Positions 1-6,853 of a DNA stretch of 37,227 nucleotides are shown here, in pieces. Every line of letters begins with the position of its first letter. The stretch's first letter is position 1. Source of the stretch: an uncultured bacterium (GTDB taxonomy: Bacteria > Verrucomicrobiota > Kiritimatiellia > RFP12 > UBA1067); contig CADCOC010000025.1 of assembly GCA_902802945.1 (NCBI GenBank), forward strand, positions 1 through 37,227. Reading direction: 5' to 3'. Below the pieces are notes generated by a model that saw only the letters and a program-made list of their open reading frames with translations, was not told where the DNA came from and ran no database searches. Both the position numbers and the translations under genes were made by a program.

Positions 1-72
1 CGCTATTTCACTCTGGCCCATACTCCACCTGTTCCACTTGATTTTTCATCTCAGTTATCATGCCACGCATAT

Positions 73-89
73 AGCAATCTCCGTGCCAA
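73..89 (-). promoter_or_regulatory. sigma-54 (RpoN) promoter reading off the left edge
   Basis: On the minus strand this reads TTGGCACGGAGATTGCT, a full match to the RpoN consensus YTGGCACGrNNNTTGCW with correct -24 GG / -12 GC spacing. It differs at one position from the promoter at 4485-4501 and is followed by similar flanking bases. It lies downstream of the exonuclease gene, so it should drive a new minus-strand gene left of the window. Only a 17-codon ORF (8-61) or a start at 25-27 (ATG, with a close purine-rich stretch before it) is visible; neither can be called. Confidence 0.75.
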
Positions 90-238
90 CATAAAACCAG
101 CAAGAAATTCACTACTCCCGGCCTCTCCATGATCAGATTCTAAACAGGTGGTTAAATCTTGAATGCTTTTCTTTTGCGCAACGATCTATAGCGGGGCACA
201 GCAGCAGATTCGGCCGACATCGGCAACGAGGCTTCGCT
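90..238. other. Intergenic region upstream of the left sigma-54 promoter
   Basis: No gene is seen. The stretch is AT-richer than the genes around it. Positions 186-204 (CTATAGCGGGGCACAGCAG) resemble 4575-4596, which sits at a comparable distance upstream of the other sigma-54 promoter (GGGGCAC is 104 bases and 84 bases from the respective promoter edges). The pair could be an upstream activator site for a bacterial enhancer-binding protein. It could also be leftover 3' ends of PLD-type genes, because the right-hand copy overlaps such a remnant. Confidence 0.3.
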
Positions 239-802
239 TCAGTTCACACATCCCAGCAACTTGAAAAACAGGCCGGCGCAGGCGAGCGTATCGTCAAGGG
301 CGTCGTGGCTGTTGGTGCCGTCGATGTTGAGCGCTTCAATCAGGTTTGCGAGCGAGTAGCTGTCCAATCCCGGGCGCAGGTGACGGGCGAGCGCGAGCGT
401 ATCGCACGTCTCGATGCCGTCCGGCGCGAAGCTGATGTCGAACTTCCTGCACTCCTGTCCGAGCATCCGCATGTCGAACTTGTTGTTGTGCGCCACGAGC
501 AGCGCATCGCTCCCCAGAAACTCGAAGAACTGACGCATCGCCTCTTCCGGTGCCAGACCATGCTCCGCGAGAAAATCCAGCGACAGCCCATGCACCCCTT
601 CCGCCCATGGGTTCATTTCGCACGTGGGGCACACATACACGCTGAACGTGCGCGCACGCACGCCGTCCACATACTCTACGGCGGCGATCTGGCAGATTTC
701 GTCCCAGCGCGAGCAACCGGTCGTCTCCGTGTCGAAAACGACCACCCGCCCGCTCCGGGCATATTCCGCAATCTGCGGCACTGTGTTGGCGCTTATTCGC
801 AT
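239..802 (-). CDS. DnaQ-like 3'-5' exonuclease (DEDDh family)
   Basis: A 187-aa protein with the three exonuclease motifs of the DnaQ/RNase T superfamily: Exo I FDTETTG at residues 23-29 (D24, E26), Exo II HNNKFD at 105-110 (D110) and Exo III HDALDD at 166-171 (H166, D171). This is the DEDDh pattern, so a two-metal 3'-5' exonuclease acting on DNA or RNA ends is expected. There is no polymerase, BRCT or helicase domain; the protein is just the nuclease core. It is the last gene of the minus-strand operon, starting 18 bases after the PLD gene. Only a weak ribosome site (AGGA) precedes the ATG. The context (MoxR, VWA, PLD nuclease, sigma-54 promoter) suggests an inducible repair or conflict role rather than replication proofreading; that is inference. 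Confidence 0.9.
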   Translation of the reverse strand: MRISANTVPQIAEYARSGRVVVFDTETTGCSRWDEICQIAAVEYVDGVRARTFSVYVCPTCEMNPWAEGVHGLSLDFLAEHGLAPEEAMRQFFEFLGSDALLVAHNNKFDMRMLGQECRKFDISFAPDGIETCDTLALARHLRPGLDSYSLANLIEALNIDGTNSHDALDDTLACAGLFFKLLGCVN

Positions 803-820
803 GGGTTCAATCCTGATGCT

Positions 821-1369
821 TTACACCGCCGGGTCGCCGCAGAAGTCGCGGCGGCCGCAGTCGCGACAGAAGTCGCCGCGCCAAACGGAATCGAACTGTT
901 CGATGAGCGGCGCGACGAGCGCGGGATCGTCAGTCAACACGCCATTCTCGAAATTGCGTTTCTTCTCGCTCTTCGCGCCCATCCCCGCACCGGTGAGGTT
1001 GGCCGAACCGAAGTATGCCTTCGCGCCATCGACGATGATGCACTTGAAATGAACGCGCGGACACAGCATCCGCTCCATCCCCTCCCACAGGCCGGGATAG
1101 CGGTCGAAGTCCTCGCGCCAGTTCGGCCCCGGCTCCTTCGCGTGAATGAGCCGCACCTCGATCCCGCGTTTCACCATCCCCGCCAGCACCTCCAGAAATG
1201 GCACCATGTCGCGCCCGCCGCACTTGGCCGCCGTAGCATTTTGCGCAGGCGGCTCGACGTACAGATCCTTGATGTCGGCAGTTGCGATCCACAGCCGTTC
1301 GCGCACCTGCGGCACAATCCCGCAGACGACCGAGGTGTAGATTTCGCGGTTAGAGAGGAAGGTGGTCAT
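821..1369 (-). CDS. Phospholipase-D-family (single HKD) nuclease-like protein
   Basis: A 182-aa protein with one HKD motif: H107, K109 and D114 in VHFKCIIVDG, followed by GSANLTGAG (121-129), the usual serine/asparagine part of the PLD active site. Single-HKD proteins of this size (Nuc, BfiI catalytic domain) act as dimers and cut nucleic-acid phosphodiesters through a phosphohistidine intermediate. No signal peptide or membrane segment is seen, so it is probably cytoplasmic. The C-terminus is cysteine-rich (CRDCGRRDFC) and might bind metal. Its ATG overlaps the stop of the 59-aa gene (ATGA), so translation is probably coupled. A remnant of the 3' end of a related gene lies at 4575-4628, showing that this gene type was duplicated at the locus. 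Confidence 0.85.
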   Translation of the reverse strand: MTTFLSNREIYTSVVCGIVPQVRERLWIATADIKDLYVEPPAQNATAAKCGGRDMVPFLEVLAGMVKRGIEVRLIHAKEPGPNWREDFDRYPGLWEGMERMLCPRVHFKCIIVDGAKAYFGSANLTGAGMGAKSEKKRNFENGVLTDDPALVAPLIEQFDSVWRGDFCRDCGRRDFCGDPAV

Positions 1370-1545
1370 GACAGAAGCTTTTCGTAAACTGCCGCGTCAT
1401 GCGCCGAGAAACAGCAGAAGATGATTTCCATTGGCGGCGCCTCGGTGATCGCGCCGTACCGGGTTGTGGCGGTCAGCGGCAGAAGTATACCATTTCCCAT
1501 TTCGGAATTCAGCACATACATGAGGCATCTTCCCATTTTTGTCAT
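1366..1545 (-). CDS. Small protein, 59 aa, unknown function
   Basis: The ATG at 1545 overlaps the stop codon of the VWA gene (ATGA) and its stop overlaps the start of the PLD gene in the same way. This tight coupling on both sides is the main reason to call it. The protein begins MTKMGRCLMYVLNSEMG and ends FCCFSAHDAAVYEKLLS. I recognise no domain. The mid part (LPLTATTRYGAITEAPPMEI) looks like a small beta-rich fold. Its place between an AAA/VWA pair and two nucleases suggests an accessory or adaptor. Confidence 0.6.
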   Translation of the reverse strand: MTKMGRCLMYVLNSEMGNGILLPLTATTRYGAITEAPPMEIIFCCFSAHDAAVYEKLLS

Positions 1546-2837
1546 GATTGGTGAAGCCTTATTTTTCTTCCCCATTCGGCAGGGTTTGCTCCATCGCTTG
1601 TCAAAACCCAAAGAACCGGATAAGGCGGCGGATTATCTGGCGCGGGACCGCATCCGTCCGTGATGTAGATGAGACACGACGGCTCGATTTCAGGATGCTC
1701 CGCAATATATACAAACGGAGGTCGGAAATCGGTGCCGCAATGTCCGTATGTGTTCCACTCCGGCGAATGAAACGGATTGTAGGCGTCGAATTTCTCGGCG
1801 TGCTGGATTTTGCTGTCGCACTGCATGACGGTGAGTTCATAGTCGCCAAACGTGTTAAGGAGAGATGTGAGTTCCGAAAAGAACTGCGGCAGGTCGGCGG
1901 TGGTGCTGCCGCTCGTGTCCACCGCTACCGCGGCCTGCAGGCGTTCCTTGCGCGAGCTTTGCAGGTACAGCCCCTGCGAGACATGCCGCCGGTTGGGCGG
2001 CAGCCACCGACGCGACCCGCCGTAGCAGCTCGTCACGAACTGCGCCAGCACCTCCTGCCAGCGTATCTGCGGACGCAACGCCGCCCGCACGACGCCTTCC
2101 AGATGCGCGGGAAGCGTCCCGCGCGTTCTTTCGATCTGCTGTGCCACGGCTACGATCCGCTCGCGTATCTTATCCGCCAGGTCTTTGGTGATGATCGGCG
2201 CGAAGTCCTGGTCGAACCCGACCTCGCCCCATTGATCGGTTACGATGGGGTCATTATCTCCAGCAGAGCGCGCAGGGGACGCAGATTTTTGCTCCTCATC
2301 GGATCGATTGGGATAGACGTGCTTGTCGAATTGGCCATTGCTCTCTCCACCGCCACCAGCCTCGTTGCCGCGTTGTGCGGTTTGCGGCGGCGTATCCCCC
2401 TTCCGCAAACATTCGTAGATTTCCTCCGCCGAAAGCTCCTCCCATTCCGGCTTTGGCATCAGACAATCTTCAGGGGGCTTCAGTCCCTCTTTTTTCAGCA
2501 TCCGGTTCACTTCCATGTCCGACGCAACGTTGAACTCCGAAAGCTCGCGCGTCTGGCAGCGTAGCATGTGCATGAGAACGCAATGCCACACCTCGTGCGC
2601 CAAAACGAACAGTCTCTCGTCCGCAGGGAGCTTGGCGCAGAACGCAATGTCCATGAAGATTCGCTCTCCGTCCGTAGCCGCCGTGCGAAGCCGCATATCC
2701 CGCACCGGCACGAACTCCAAGCGCATCAGGAACCCGCCCGTGAACGGGAACCGCACCAGCAGTCTCTGCCGGTCCTGGCACATCAGCGCATACGTCGCAT
2801 TCTTGAGTTTCGCAATTTCTTTCTCCGAAAGAGACAT
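1542..2837 (-). CDS. VWA-domain protein with HExxH metallopeptidase-like N-terminus (DUF2201 type)
   Basis: A 431-aa protein. The N-terminal part carries HEVWH at residues 81-85, a zincin-type zinc motif. A low-complexity linker (about 145-200) follows, then a helical part, then a C-terminal von Willebrand factor A domain with a complete MIDAS: DTSGS at 307-311, T369 in GTD, and TDG at 393-395. This layout is that of the DUF2201 putative metallopeptidase/VWA-like family, normally encoded beside a MoxR ATPase, as here. The ATG at 2837 is preferred over the upstream one at 2867 because AAAGGGA precedes it at normal distance and family members begin with a similar LSEKEI-type sequence. By analogy with RavA-ViaA pairs, the MoxR partner would remodel targets presented by the VWA domain; substrate unknown. 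Confidence 0.85.
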   Translation of the reverse strand: MSLSEKEIAKLKNATYALMCQDRQRLLVRFPFTGGFLMRLEFVPVRDMRLRTAATDGERIFMDIAFCAKLPADERLFVLAHEVWHCVLMHMLRCQTRELSEFNVASDMEVNRMLKKEGLKPPEDCLMPKPEWEELSAEEIYECLRKGDTPPQTAQRGNEAGGGGESNGQFDKHVYPNRSDEEQKSASPARSAGDNDPIVTDQWGEVGFDQDFAPIITKDLADKIRERIVAVAQQIERTRGTLPAHLEGVVRAALRPQIRWQEVLAQFVTSCYGGSRRWLPPNRRHVSQGLYLQSSRKERLQAAVAVDTSGSTTADLPQFFSELTSLLNTFGDYELTVMQCDSKIQHAEKFDAYNPFHSPEWNTYGHCGTDFRPPFVYIAEHPEIEPSCLIYITDGCGPAPDNPPPYPVLWVLTSDGANPAEWGRKIRLHQS

Positions 2838-2848
2838 CTTAAATCCCT

Positions 2849-3997
2849 TTACACCTTGATCGCGCATCTTTTACGAAGTGCCTTGCCGTGCTTGTCCGCC
2901 CACTCCTTGTATCTCCGATGTCGGAAGAGCTTTTCGGCAAACACCGCACTCCCCTCGCGCTTGTTGCCCGCCATCGCGTCTATCATCGCCATTGAAGCGA
3001 AGTCGCTCGAAAGCTCCATGCAGATGCGGTAGAATCCGTCAATGCGGCGGGACTCCTCTTCCTCGTCCTTGCCGCGCCAAAGGAGGTACGTCATCGCCGC
3101 GCAGAGCGCGTACTTGCGGTCGGAGGCGTCGGGAACCTTGATCGGCTTGTCCGGATTCGTCATCATCTCCAGCACGTCGTCGAACGTCTCGTTGATCTTG
3201 TGGAACTCCATGAACTCCACCCCGGCGCGATTTCCGACAAGTCCGTAAACGACCTTTCGGAGAAGCGACTCGTTGCCGTCCCCGAACTGCATGAGCATCC
3301 GGCTCACGCGCTCCCACGAACGCGGCGTCGGCCAGCCGCGCTCCAGGTTCTCGCCCTCCTGGTTGAAGAGGCACCCCGGACGGTACCGGATGAAGCCCAT
3401 CACGGACGGATGGATGTCGTGCGTCCGCGCCCAGGCGATCCAGCTCTCGACGTCCTCCTGCATCTCAACGTGCAGAAAGCGGTTGGCGAGGGCAGAAGAC
3501 ATCGTCGCCGCGACCGCGCGGTCCTCCGTCCTGTTTCCCGCCGCGCAGATGTACCATCCGTCCGGCACCTTGTAGAGCTCGCCGAGCCGCCGATCGAGAA
3601 TGAACTCGTAGGCGGCGACCTGAAGCGAACGGTCCGCAGCCGTAATTTCGTCGAAGAGGATGATACCGCGAGACTCGGGATCGCGCGGCCACTCGCTCGC
3701 CACGAGCCACTTCACGCCGTCCGGCCCCGGTACGGGGAGCCCTCGAATGTCTACCGGCTCTCGTTGCGCGAGACGCACGTCGATGAACCCGATTCCGAGT
3801 TCCCGCGCCACGTCGCGCAGAATGCTCGACTTCCCGAGTCCCGGCGCGCCCCACACCATCAGCGGTGGCAGCGCACTCGCCATCTCGGGATTCGCCGCCA
3901 GCGCGTTCAGCTGCATCTTCAGCAGCTTCTCCAGCTCCTCGCCCGTCACGCGGTTGTGGAGGTCAAGTGCAAACGATTCATCATTCTGACTTGCCAT
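2849..3997 (-). CDS. MoxR-type AAA+ ATPase
   Basis: A 382-aa AAA+ protein. Walker A is GAPGLGKS (50-57), Walker B IILFDE (112-117), sensor 1 is in AAGNRTED (N155), and the arginine-finger region is ALANRFLH (R173). The insert near GLPVPGPDG fits the MoxR/RavA clade rather than dynein- or ClpX-like proteins. MoxR ATPases form hexamers that work as chaperones with a VWA partner, and a VWA gene follows 11 bases downstream. The start overlaps the end of the preceding 163-aa gene by 17 bases, so these genes are translated together. MoxR-VWA pairs occur in maturation pathways and in biological-conflict systems; the two nucleases downstream fit the second better, but this is inference. Confidence 0.92.
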   Translation of the reverse strand: MASQNDESFALDLHNRVTGEELEKLLKMQLNALAANPEMASALPPLMVWGAPGLGKSSILRDVARELGIGFIDVRLAQREPVDIRGLPVPGPDGVKWLVASEWPRDPESRGIILFDEITAADRSLQVAAYEFILDRRLGELYKVPDGWYICAAGNRTEDRAVAATMSSALANRFLHVEMQEDVESWIAWARTHDIHPSVMGFIRYRPGCLFNQEGENLERGWPTPRSWERVSRMLMQFGDGNESLLRKVVYGLVGNRAGVEFMEFHKINETFDDVLEMMTNPDKPIKVPDASDRKYALCAAMTYLLWRGKDEEEESRRIDGFYRICMELSSDFASMAMIDAMAGNKREGSAVFAEKLFRHRRYKEWADKHGKALRKRCAIKV

Positions 3998-4472
3998 CTA
4001 TTTCTTCCTTTACTTTACATCCGTATCGTATCAAAGTTTTCTGCAATTCGGGTACAACCGTCCACCGCCACTTCGAAAGGTCGGTGCGATCTTCTGGCTT
4101 CATCTTTTCACGCAAAAGCGTACAGGCCAGCGCATCGTTGCCTTTCTCATCATGCGCCCTAGCAACAACGCCCGGCGAGAGCGATTCAACCATCGCGATG
4201 AACTTGATCGCACGCAACTCTGCAATACGGCTATCCCTGCAACACAGGATGACGAAATCCTCATGCGAAACGACATCCCAGAACCCATCCGTCTCATGTA
4301 TCGCCGCATCAAAAATCTTCCATGCCCGCGCCTCCAGGATTTCGTCGATCCAGGCGAGATTCAATTCATGCCCGGCTATCGCAAAGTGCATGAAGAATTC
4401 CGGTACGTTGTCTGCGTCCAGAGCGCGCCGCTCTGCCGGCGTCACAAAGTGATTGTCTTTCGTTTGGTTCAT
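3981..4472 (-). CDS. 163-aa protein, possibly ankyrin-like; first gene of the sigma-54 operon
   Basis: The first gene behind the RpoN promoter, with a strong AGGAGG four bases before the ATG; a GTG three bases upstream is unlikely because it overlaps the ribosome site. The sequence is helical with repeat-like pieces (HEDFVILCCRDSRIAELR, then DEKGNDALACTLLREK and LQKTLIRYGCK) that recall degenerate ankyrin repeats of the GNDALWYTL kind. I do not recognise a family with certainty. It overlaps the MoxR gene by 17 bases. A repeat protein at the head of a MoxR-VWA operon could recognise the trigger or substrate; this is inference only. Confidence 0.8.
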   Translation of the reverse strand: MNQTKDNHFVTPAERRALDADNVPEFFMHFAIAGHELNLAWIDEILEARAWKIFDAAIHETDGFWDVVSHEDFVILCCRDSRIAELRAIKFIAMVESLSPGVVARAHDEKGNDALACTLLREKMKPEDRTDLSKWRWTVVPELQKTLIRYGCKVKEEIDGKSE

Positions 4473-4484
4473 CACACCTCCTAC

Positions 4485-4501
4485 AGCAATATCCGTGCCA
4501 A
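4485..4501 (-). promoter_or_regulatory. sigma-54 (RpoN) promoter of the MoxR-VWA-nuclease operon
   Basis: The minus strand reads TTGGCACGGATATTGCT, a perfect match to YTGGCACGrNNNTTGCW. Transcription should start about a dozen bases past the TTGCT, just before the AGGAGG and ATG of the 163-aa gene at 4472. Sigma-54 promoters need an AAA+ activator, so the whole operon should be silent until a specific signal appears. The activator gene is not in the window. Confidence 0.8.
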
Positions 4502-4545
4502 CATAAAAGCAAGCGGCGGAAGGCGCATACTGCGCTCCCGCCGCT
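4499..4545 (-). terminator. Rho-independent terminator of the oxidoreductase gene
   Basis: On the minus strand an 8-bp GC stem (AGCGGCGG with CCGCCGCT, arms 4538-4545 and 4512-4519), extended inside by an AGCGC/GCGCC pairing around a short loop, is followed by TTGCTTTTATG. It ends transcription coming from the oxidoreductase about 80 bases after its stop. It therefore insulates the sigma-54 promoter, which begins inside or right after the T tract. Confidence 0.7.
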
Positions 4546-4574
4546 CAATATTTCACCAACTGCTCAAAAACTGA

Positions 4575-4628
4575 CTATACAGCCGGGGCACTGCAGAAGT
4601 CGCGGCGCGAGATCCTAGAAGTTCCTCG
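4575..4628 (-). pseudogene. Remnant of the 3' end of a second PLD-family gene
   Basis: In the minus frame that directly follows the oxidoreductase stop, this reads RGTSRISRRDFCSAPAV and a stop. The intact PLD gene ends WRGDFCRDCGRRDFCGDPAV and a stop. The nucleotide match is strong around 4594-4608 (GCAGAAGTCGCGGCG on the plus strand, also at 838-852). The piece starts exactly after the oxidoreductase stop codon, suggesting that the oxidoreductase 3' end was joined to a decayed PLD gene by rearrangement. Confidence 0.55.
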
Positions 4629-6008
4629 TCAGATGTACGATCCGTATGTTGCGAGCGCCTGCTCGGACCATTCCGGCTTGAGAAGCTTGTTCGCCGCGTC
4701 GCAGTTCGAGAAGCGCATCTTCTGCGAATCGAACTCGAGGCGCGTTCCGGGGAAGCGCGTGGCGACGGTTCCGATGAGTCCCATCAGCGACACCTTGCCA
4801 CCAAGCTCGAACGGCGTGTTCGCGGGACGATTCTCCAGCACGGCCTGTAGGAATTCCGCATGGTGGTTGCGCACGCGCGGGTACTTCTGCGGCGGACGCT
4901 TGAACGCGCGCATGCGTTCCTGCGGCACGATGCGCAGACCGCCCGCGCCGTGCGAGCCGTACATCAGCGTCTCCTTGTCGCACTTCACCCACGCCCCGGA
5001 CCATCCGCGCTTCAGCGGATCGAACTCCTGGTTGGCCTCCAGCGCGGGCGGACGCGGCGCGGTGTTGTTGACGTCGTACCAGTACGCGGTGAACGCGGCG
5101 CGCGCGCCCTTCGCCGGAAACTCGAACTTGTAGCGCGGGTTGAGCGGGAACGCCTGCGGCGTCTTCGCGGGGTCGAACCCCGGCGCGTCCACCGTCACCG
5201 CCGTCGGCAAGTCGAGGTCGAGCGCCGTGACGAGCGGACCGAGGATGTGGCACACCCAGTCGGTCATGCACCCCTCGCCGTAGGGGTACCAGTTGCGCCA
5301 GTGTCCCGGCGTGACGTCCTTGAAATAGGGACGACGGACAGCAGGCCCCTGCCAAAGGTCCCAGTCGAGACCGGTCGGCACCGGCACGTGCGTGTTGAAG
5401 AACTCCGGAGGATCGCAGTAGAAGTACCGCACGCTGTTACAGTAGAGATGCGCCTCGCGGGCCTGGCCGAGCTCTCCGCTCTCCATCCATTCGCGCAGCG
5501 ACTGCGTGGTCGGGAACGAGTTGCCCTGCATCCCGACCTGCGTGATGATGCCGGCCTTCTTCGCCTCGCGCATCATGGCGACGGTCTCGGCGAAGGTATG
5601 CCCCAGAGGCTTCTCGCAGAACACCGGCACCTTGTATTTGAGCGCTTCCAGAAACGCGACGCAGTGCGAGTGGTCCGGCACGACGATCGTCACCGCGTCG
5701 AACGTGCCTGCGCATTCGGCAAGCATCTTGCGGTAGTCTTTGTAGAACTTCGCCTTCGGCTGGGCCTTCCTCAGCCAGTCGAGCGACGGCTCGTACACGT
5801 CGGCCGCACACACGACCTCCGCAAGGCCCGTGCGCAGAAAGTTGTTCAGGTCGCCGCGAGCCATCCCGCCCGTGCCGATCGCGGCGATGCGCACCTTGCG
5901 TCCGCCGTACGCAGGCTTCGCGGATTTCGCGGCAAAGGACGGAAACGCCGCCCCCGCAAGCGCGGCCCCGCCGCCGATTTTGATGAAATCACGTTTTGTT
6001 ATGTTCAT
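4629..6008 (-). CDS. Gfo/Idh/MocA family oxidoreductase, exported (Tat-like leader)
   Basis: A 459-aa protein. The N-terminus MNITKRDFIKIGGGAALAGAA is a Tat-like leader with KR instead of the usual RR, followed by a hydrophobic stretch and AFPSFAA as a likely cleavage region. A Rossmann NAD(P) site follows (VRIAAIGTGGMARG), then the family's CEKPLGHT motif (EKP is the substrate/cofactor lysine region) and the C-terminal alpha/beta substrate domain. Such secreted dehydrogenases are very common in Planctomycetota, Verrucomicrobiota and Lentisphaerota, where they handle sugars or sugar derivatives. Specificity cannot be told from sequence. It is a single-gene unit with its own extended -10 promoter and terminator, unrelated to the downstream operon and next to the prophage junction. 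Confidence 0.9.
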   Translation of the reverse strand: MNITKRDFIKIGGGAALAGAAFPSFAAKSAKPAYGGRKVRIAAIGTGGMARGDLNNFLRTGLAEVVCAADVYEPSLDWLRKAQPKAKFYKDYRKMLAECAGTFDAVTIVVPDHSHCVAFLEALKYKVPVFCEKPLGHTFAETVAMMREAKKAGIITQVGMQGNSFPTTQSLREWMESGELGQAREAHLYCNSVRYFYCDPPEFFNTHVPVPTGLDWDLWQGPAVRRPYFKDVTPGHWRNWYPYGEGCMTDWVCHILGPLVTALDLDLPTAVTVDAPGFDPAKTPQAFPLNPRYKFEFPAKGARAAFTAYWYDVNNTAPRPPALEANQEFDPLKRGWSGAWVKCDKETLMYGSHGAGGLRIVPQERMRAFKRPPQKYPRVRNHHAEFLQAVLENRPANTPFELGGKVSLMGLIGTVATRFPGTRLEFDSQKMRFSNCDAANKLLKPEWSEQALATYGSYI

Positions 6009-6085
6009 TTGTTTTGTCCTTTCTTCTTTTCTTCACCGGACGATGCACGGCTTTTCACCAACTCCGCCATCGGCATTGCGGTGAT

Positions 6086-6094
6086 ATTATAGCA
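6086..6094 (-). promoter_or_regulatory. Extended -10 promoter of the oxidoreductase gene
   Basis: The minus strand shows TGCTATAAT: a consensus -10 (TATAAT, 6091-6086) with the TGn extension. No good -35 is present at the right distance (GCCATT at 6114-6109), as is usual for extended -10 promoters. The 5' leader would be about 70 bases. Confidence 0.55.
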
Positions 6095-6229
6095 TAAATT
6101 GCGTCCGCAATGGCGTCACCTGTACACGTTGCTTAAGAGTTTCTTCCTTTTGGCGTCGCCCAGCAGTCGGTCCGTTTTGGACAGGGATTGTCGAATCAGC
6201 TGAAATGCGCGGAACGCCGCGTTTACTGA

Positions 6230-6275
6230 TGGTGGGCGCGACTGGACTCGGACCAGTGACCCCTACCGTGTGAAG
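6230..6275 (-). other. Attachment site: 3' half of tRNA-Val(CAC)
   Basis: Minus strand, 5' to 3': anticodon loop TTCACAC (6274-6268), anticodon-stem half GGTAG, variable loop GGGTC, T arm ACTGG-TCCGAGT-CCAGT, acceptor strand CGCGCCC and ACCA. The 5' half of the tRNA is absent: the bases where GGGCGCG and the D arm should be do not match. A 3' half with CCA at the host/phage border is the normal trace of integration into a tRNA gene. Host genes lie on the 3' side (lower coordinates) and phage genes on the 5' side. Confidence 0.75.
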
Positions 6276-6490
6276 CATACCCGGCTTGCCGCGTGACACC
6301 GCAAGGCAACGCATAAGGCCGCAAAACACGGCGTCCCGCGCACGGCACTCGCCGGGGCGGGGCTGGCAGATTCCCTTCTGTCCCAAGGTTTGTCCCAAAG
6401 CCTTTTCGGGTGACACCGCCGTGAATTCTACCACAATCCCGCGCGGCGCGCCACGGGCACAATGAGAAAATGAAAAAAAATGAATTTCCC
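6276..6490. other. Non-coding prophage end with short direct repeats
   Basis: No credible gene. It contains TGTCCCAA twice, 12 bases apart (6379-6386 and 6391-6398), and GTGACACCGC at 6293-6302 and 6410-6419 (a third copy lies at 8231-8240). Repeats flanking an attachment core could be integrase or excisionase arm sites. A minus-strand reading frame that runs into the tRNA (ending near ...GVTGPSPVAPTI) is a typical false ORF through a tRNA 3' end. Confidence 0.4.
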
Positions 6491-6492
6491 TA

Positions 6493-6522
6493 TTGACGGT
6501 GATACATCACCTTTGATATACT
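6493..6522 (+). promoter_or_regulatory. Early phage promoter with operator inside the spacer
   Basis: TTGACG (6493-6498), an 18-base spacer and TATACT (6517-6522) preceded by TGA, giving an extended -10. The palindrome GGTGATACATCACC (6498-6511) fills the spacer, so a bound repressor would block RNA polymerase directly. The start point should be near 6529, giving a leader of about 50 bases before the ATG at 6579. Confidence 0.75.
6498..6511. promoter_or_regulatory. Operator copy 1, GGTGATACATCACC
   Basis: Perfect 6-bp inverted repeat (GGTGAT/ATCACC) around a 2-base AC centre, placed between the -35 and -10 of the early promoter. Two identical 14-bp copies follow at 6958 and 7011. The likely ligand is a ribbon-helix-helix or HTH repressor; the first gene downstream is RHH-like, so autoregulation is a reasonable inference. 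Confidence 0.7.
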
Positions 6523-6578
6523 ACCCGCCGCAAGCCCCAAAGAGGGCAATCGAAAACACGACAACAGAAAGGCACGAC

Positions 6579-6842
6579 ATGAAAGACACCAGACATGGAA
6601 AGCACCACCCAGACAAGGTGCAATTCGGCGGAATGGTCACGCCGGAGTTCAAGGCTATAGCGCAGTTGACGGCAAGCAAGACGAAATGCTCTCTGATGGA
6701 ACTCATGCAGCGCGGCGTTTACAACCTCGCCACAGGCGCTGGAATCCTTCGCGACGATAAAGTCACGCCTGAATACAAAGAAGCCGTGGACGCACTTGCC
6801 GACATTATCAAAGCCAATCTTGCTGAGAAGCGCAATCACTGA
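6579..6842 (+). CDS. Ribbon-helix-helix-like DNA-binding protein, early regulator candidate
   Basis: An 87-aa protein from the ATG at 6579, chosen because AGAAAGG sits at the right distance; the longer frame from 6480 would start before the promoter. The basic N-terminus leads into VQFGGMVTPEFKAIAQL, then TKCSLMELMQRGVYNLAT: a short strand followed by two helices, as in MetJ/Arc-type RHH repressors and antitoxins. It is the first gene behind an operator-embedded promoter, and RHH proteins commonly repress their own promoters through short inverted repeats. It could be the immunity/lysogeny repressor, an early switch protein or an antitoxin; no toxin partner is recognised. Confidence 0.75.
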   Translation: MKDTRHGKHHPDKVQFGGMVTPEFKAIAQLTASKTKCSLMELMQRGVYNLATGAGILRDDKVTPEYKEAVDALADIIKANLAEKRNH

Positions 6843-6853
6843 AAGGAGCGACA

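Noticed and set aside
8..61. 17-codon frame behind the left sigma-54 promoter
   Set aside because: Too short to call; the true gene probably starts near or beyond the edge.
4860..6092. Long plus-strand frame (410 aa) across the oxidoreductase gene
   Set aside because: Arginine/valine-rich shadow of a clear minus-strand Gfo/Idh/MocA gene; no recognisable domain.
6230..6305. Complete tRNA gene
   Set aside because: The 5' acceptor strand and D arm are absent, so only the 3' half is present.
6276..6434. Possible truncated integrase C-terminus on the minus strand next to the tRNA piece
   Set aside because: No catalytic Tyr, Arg or His boxes; the frame reads through the tRNA (…TGPSPVAPTI), a common false ORF.
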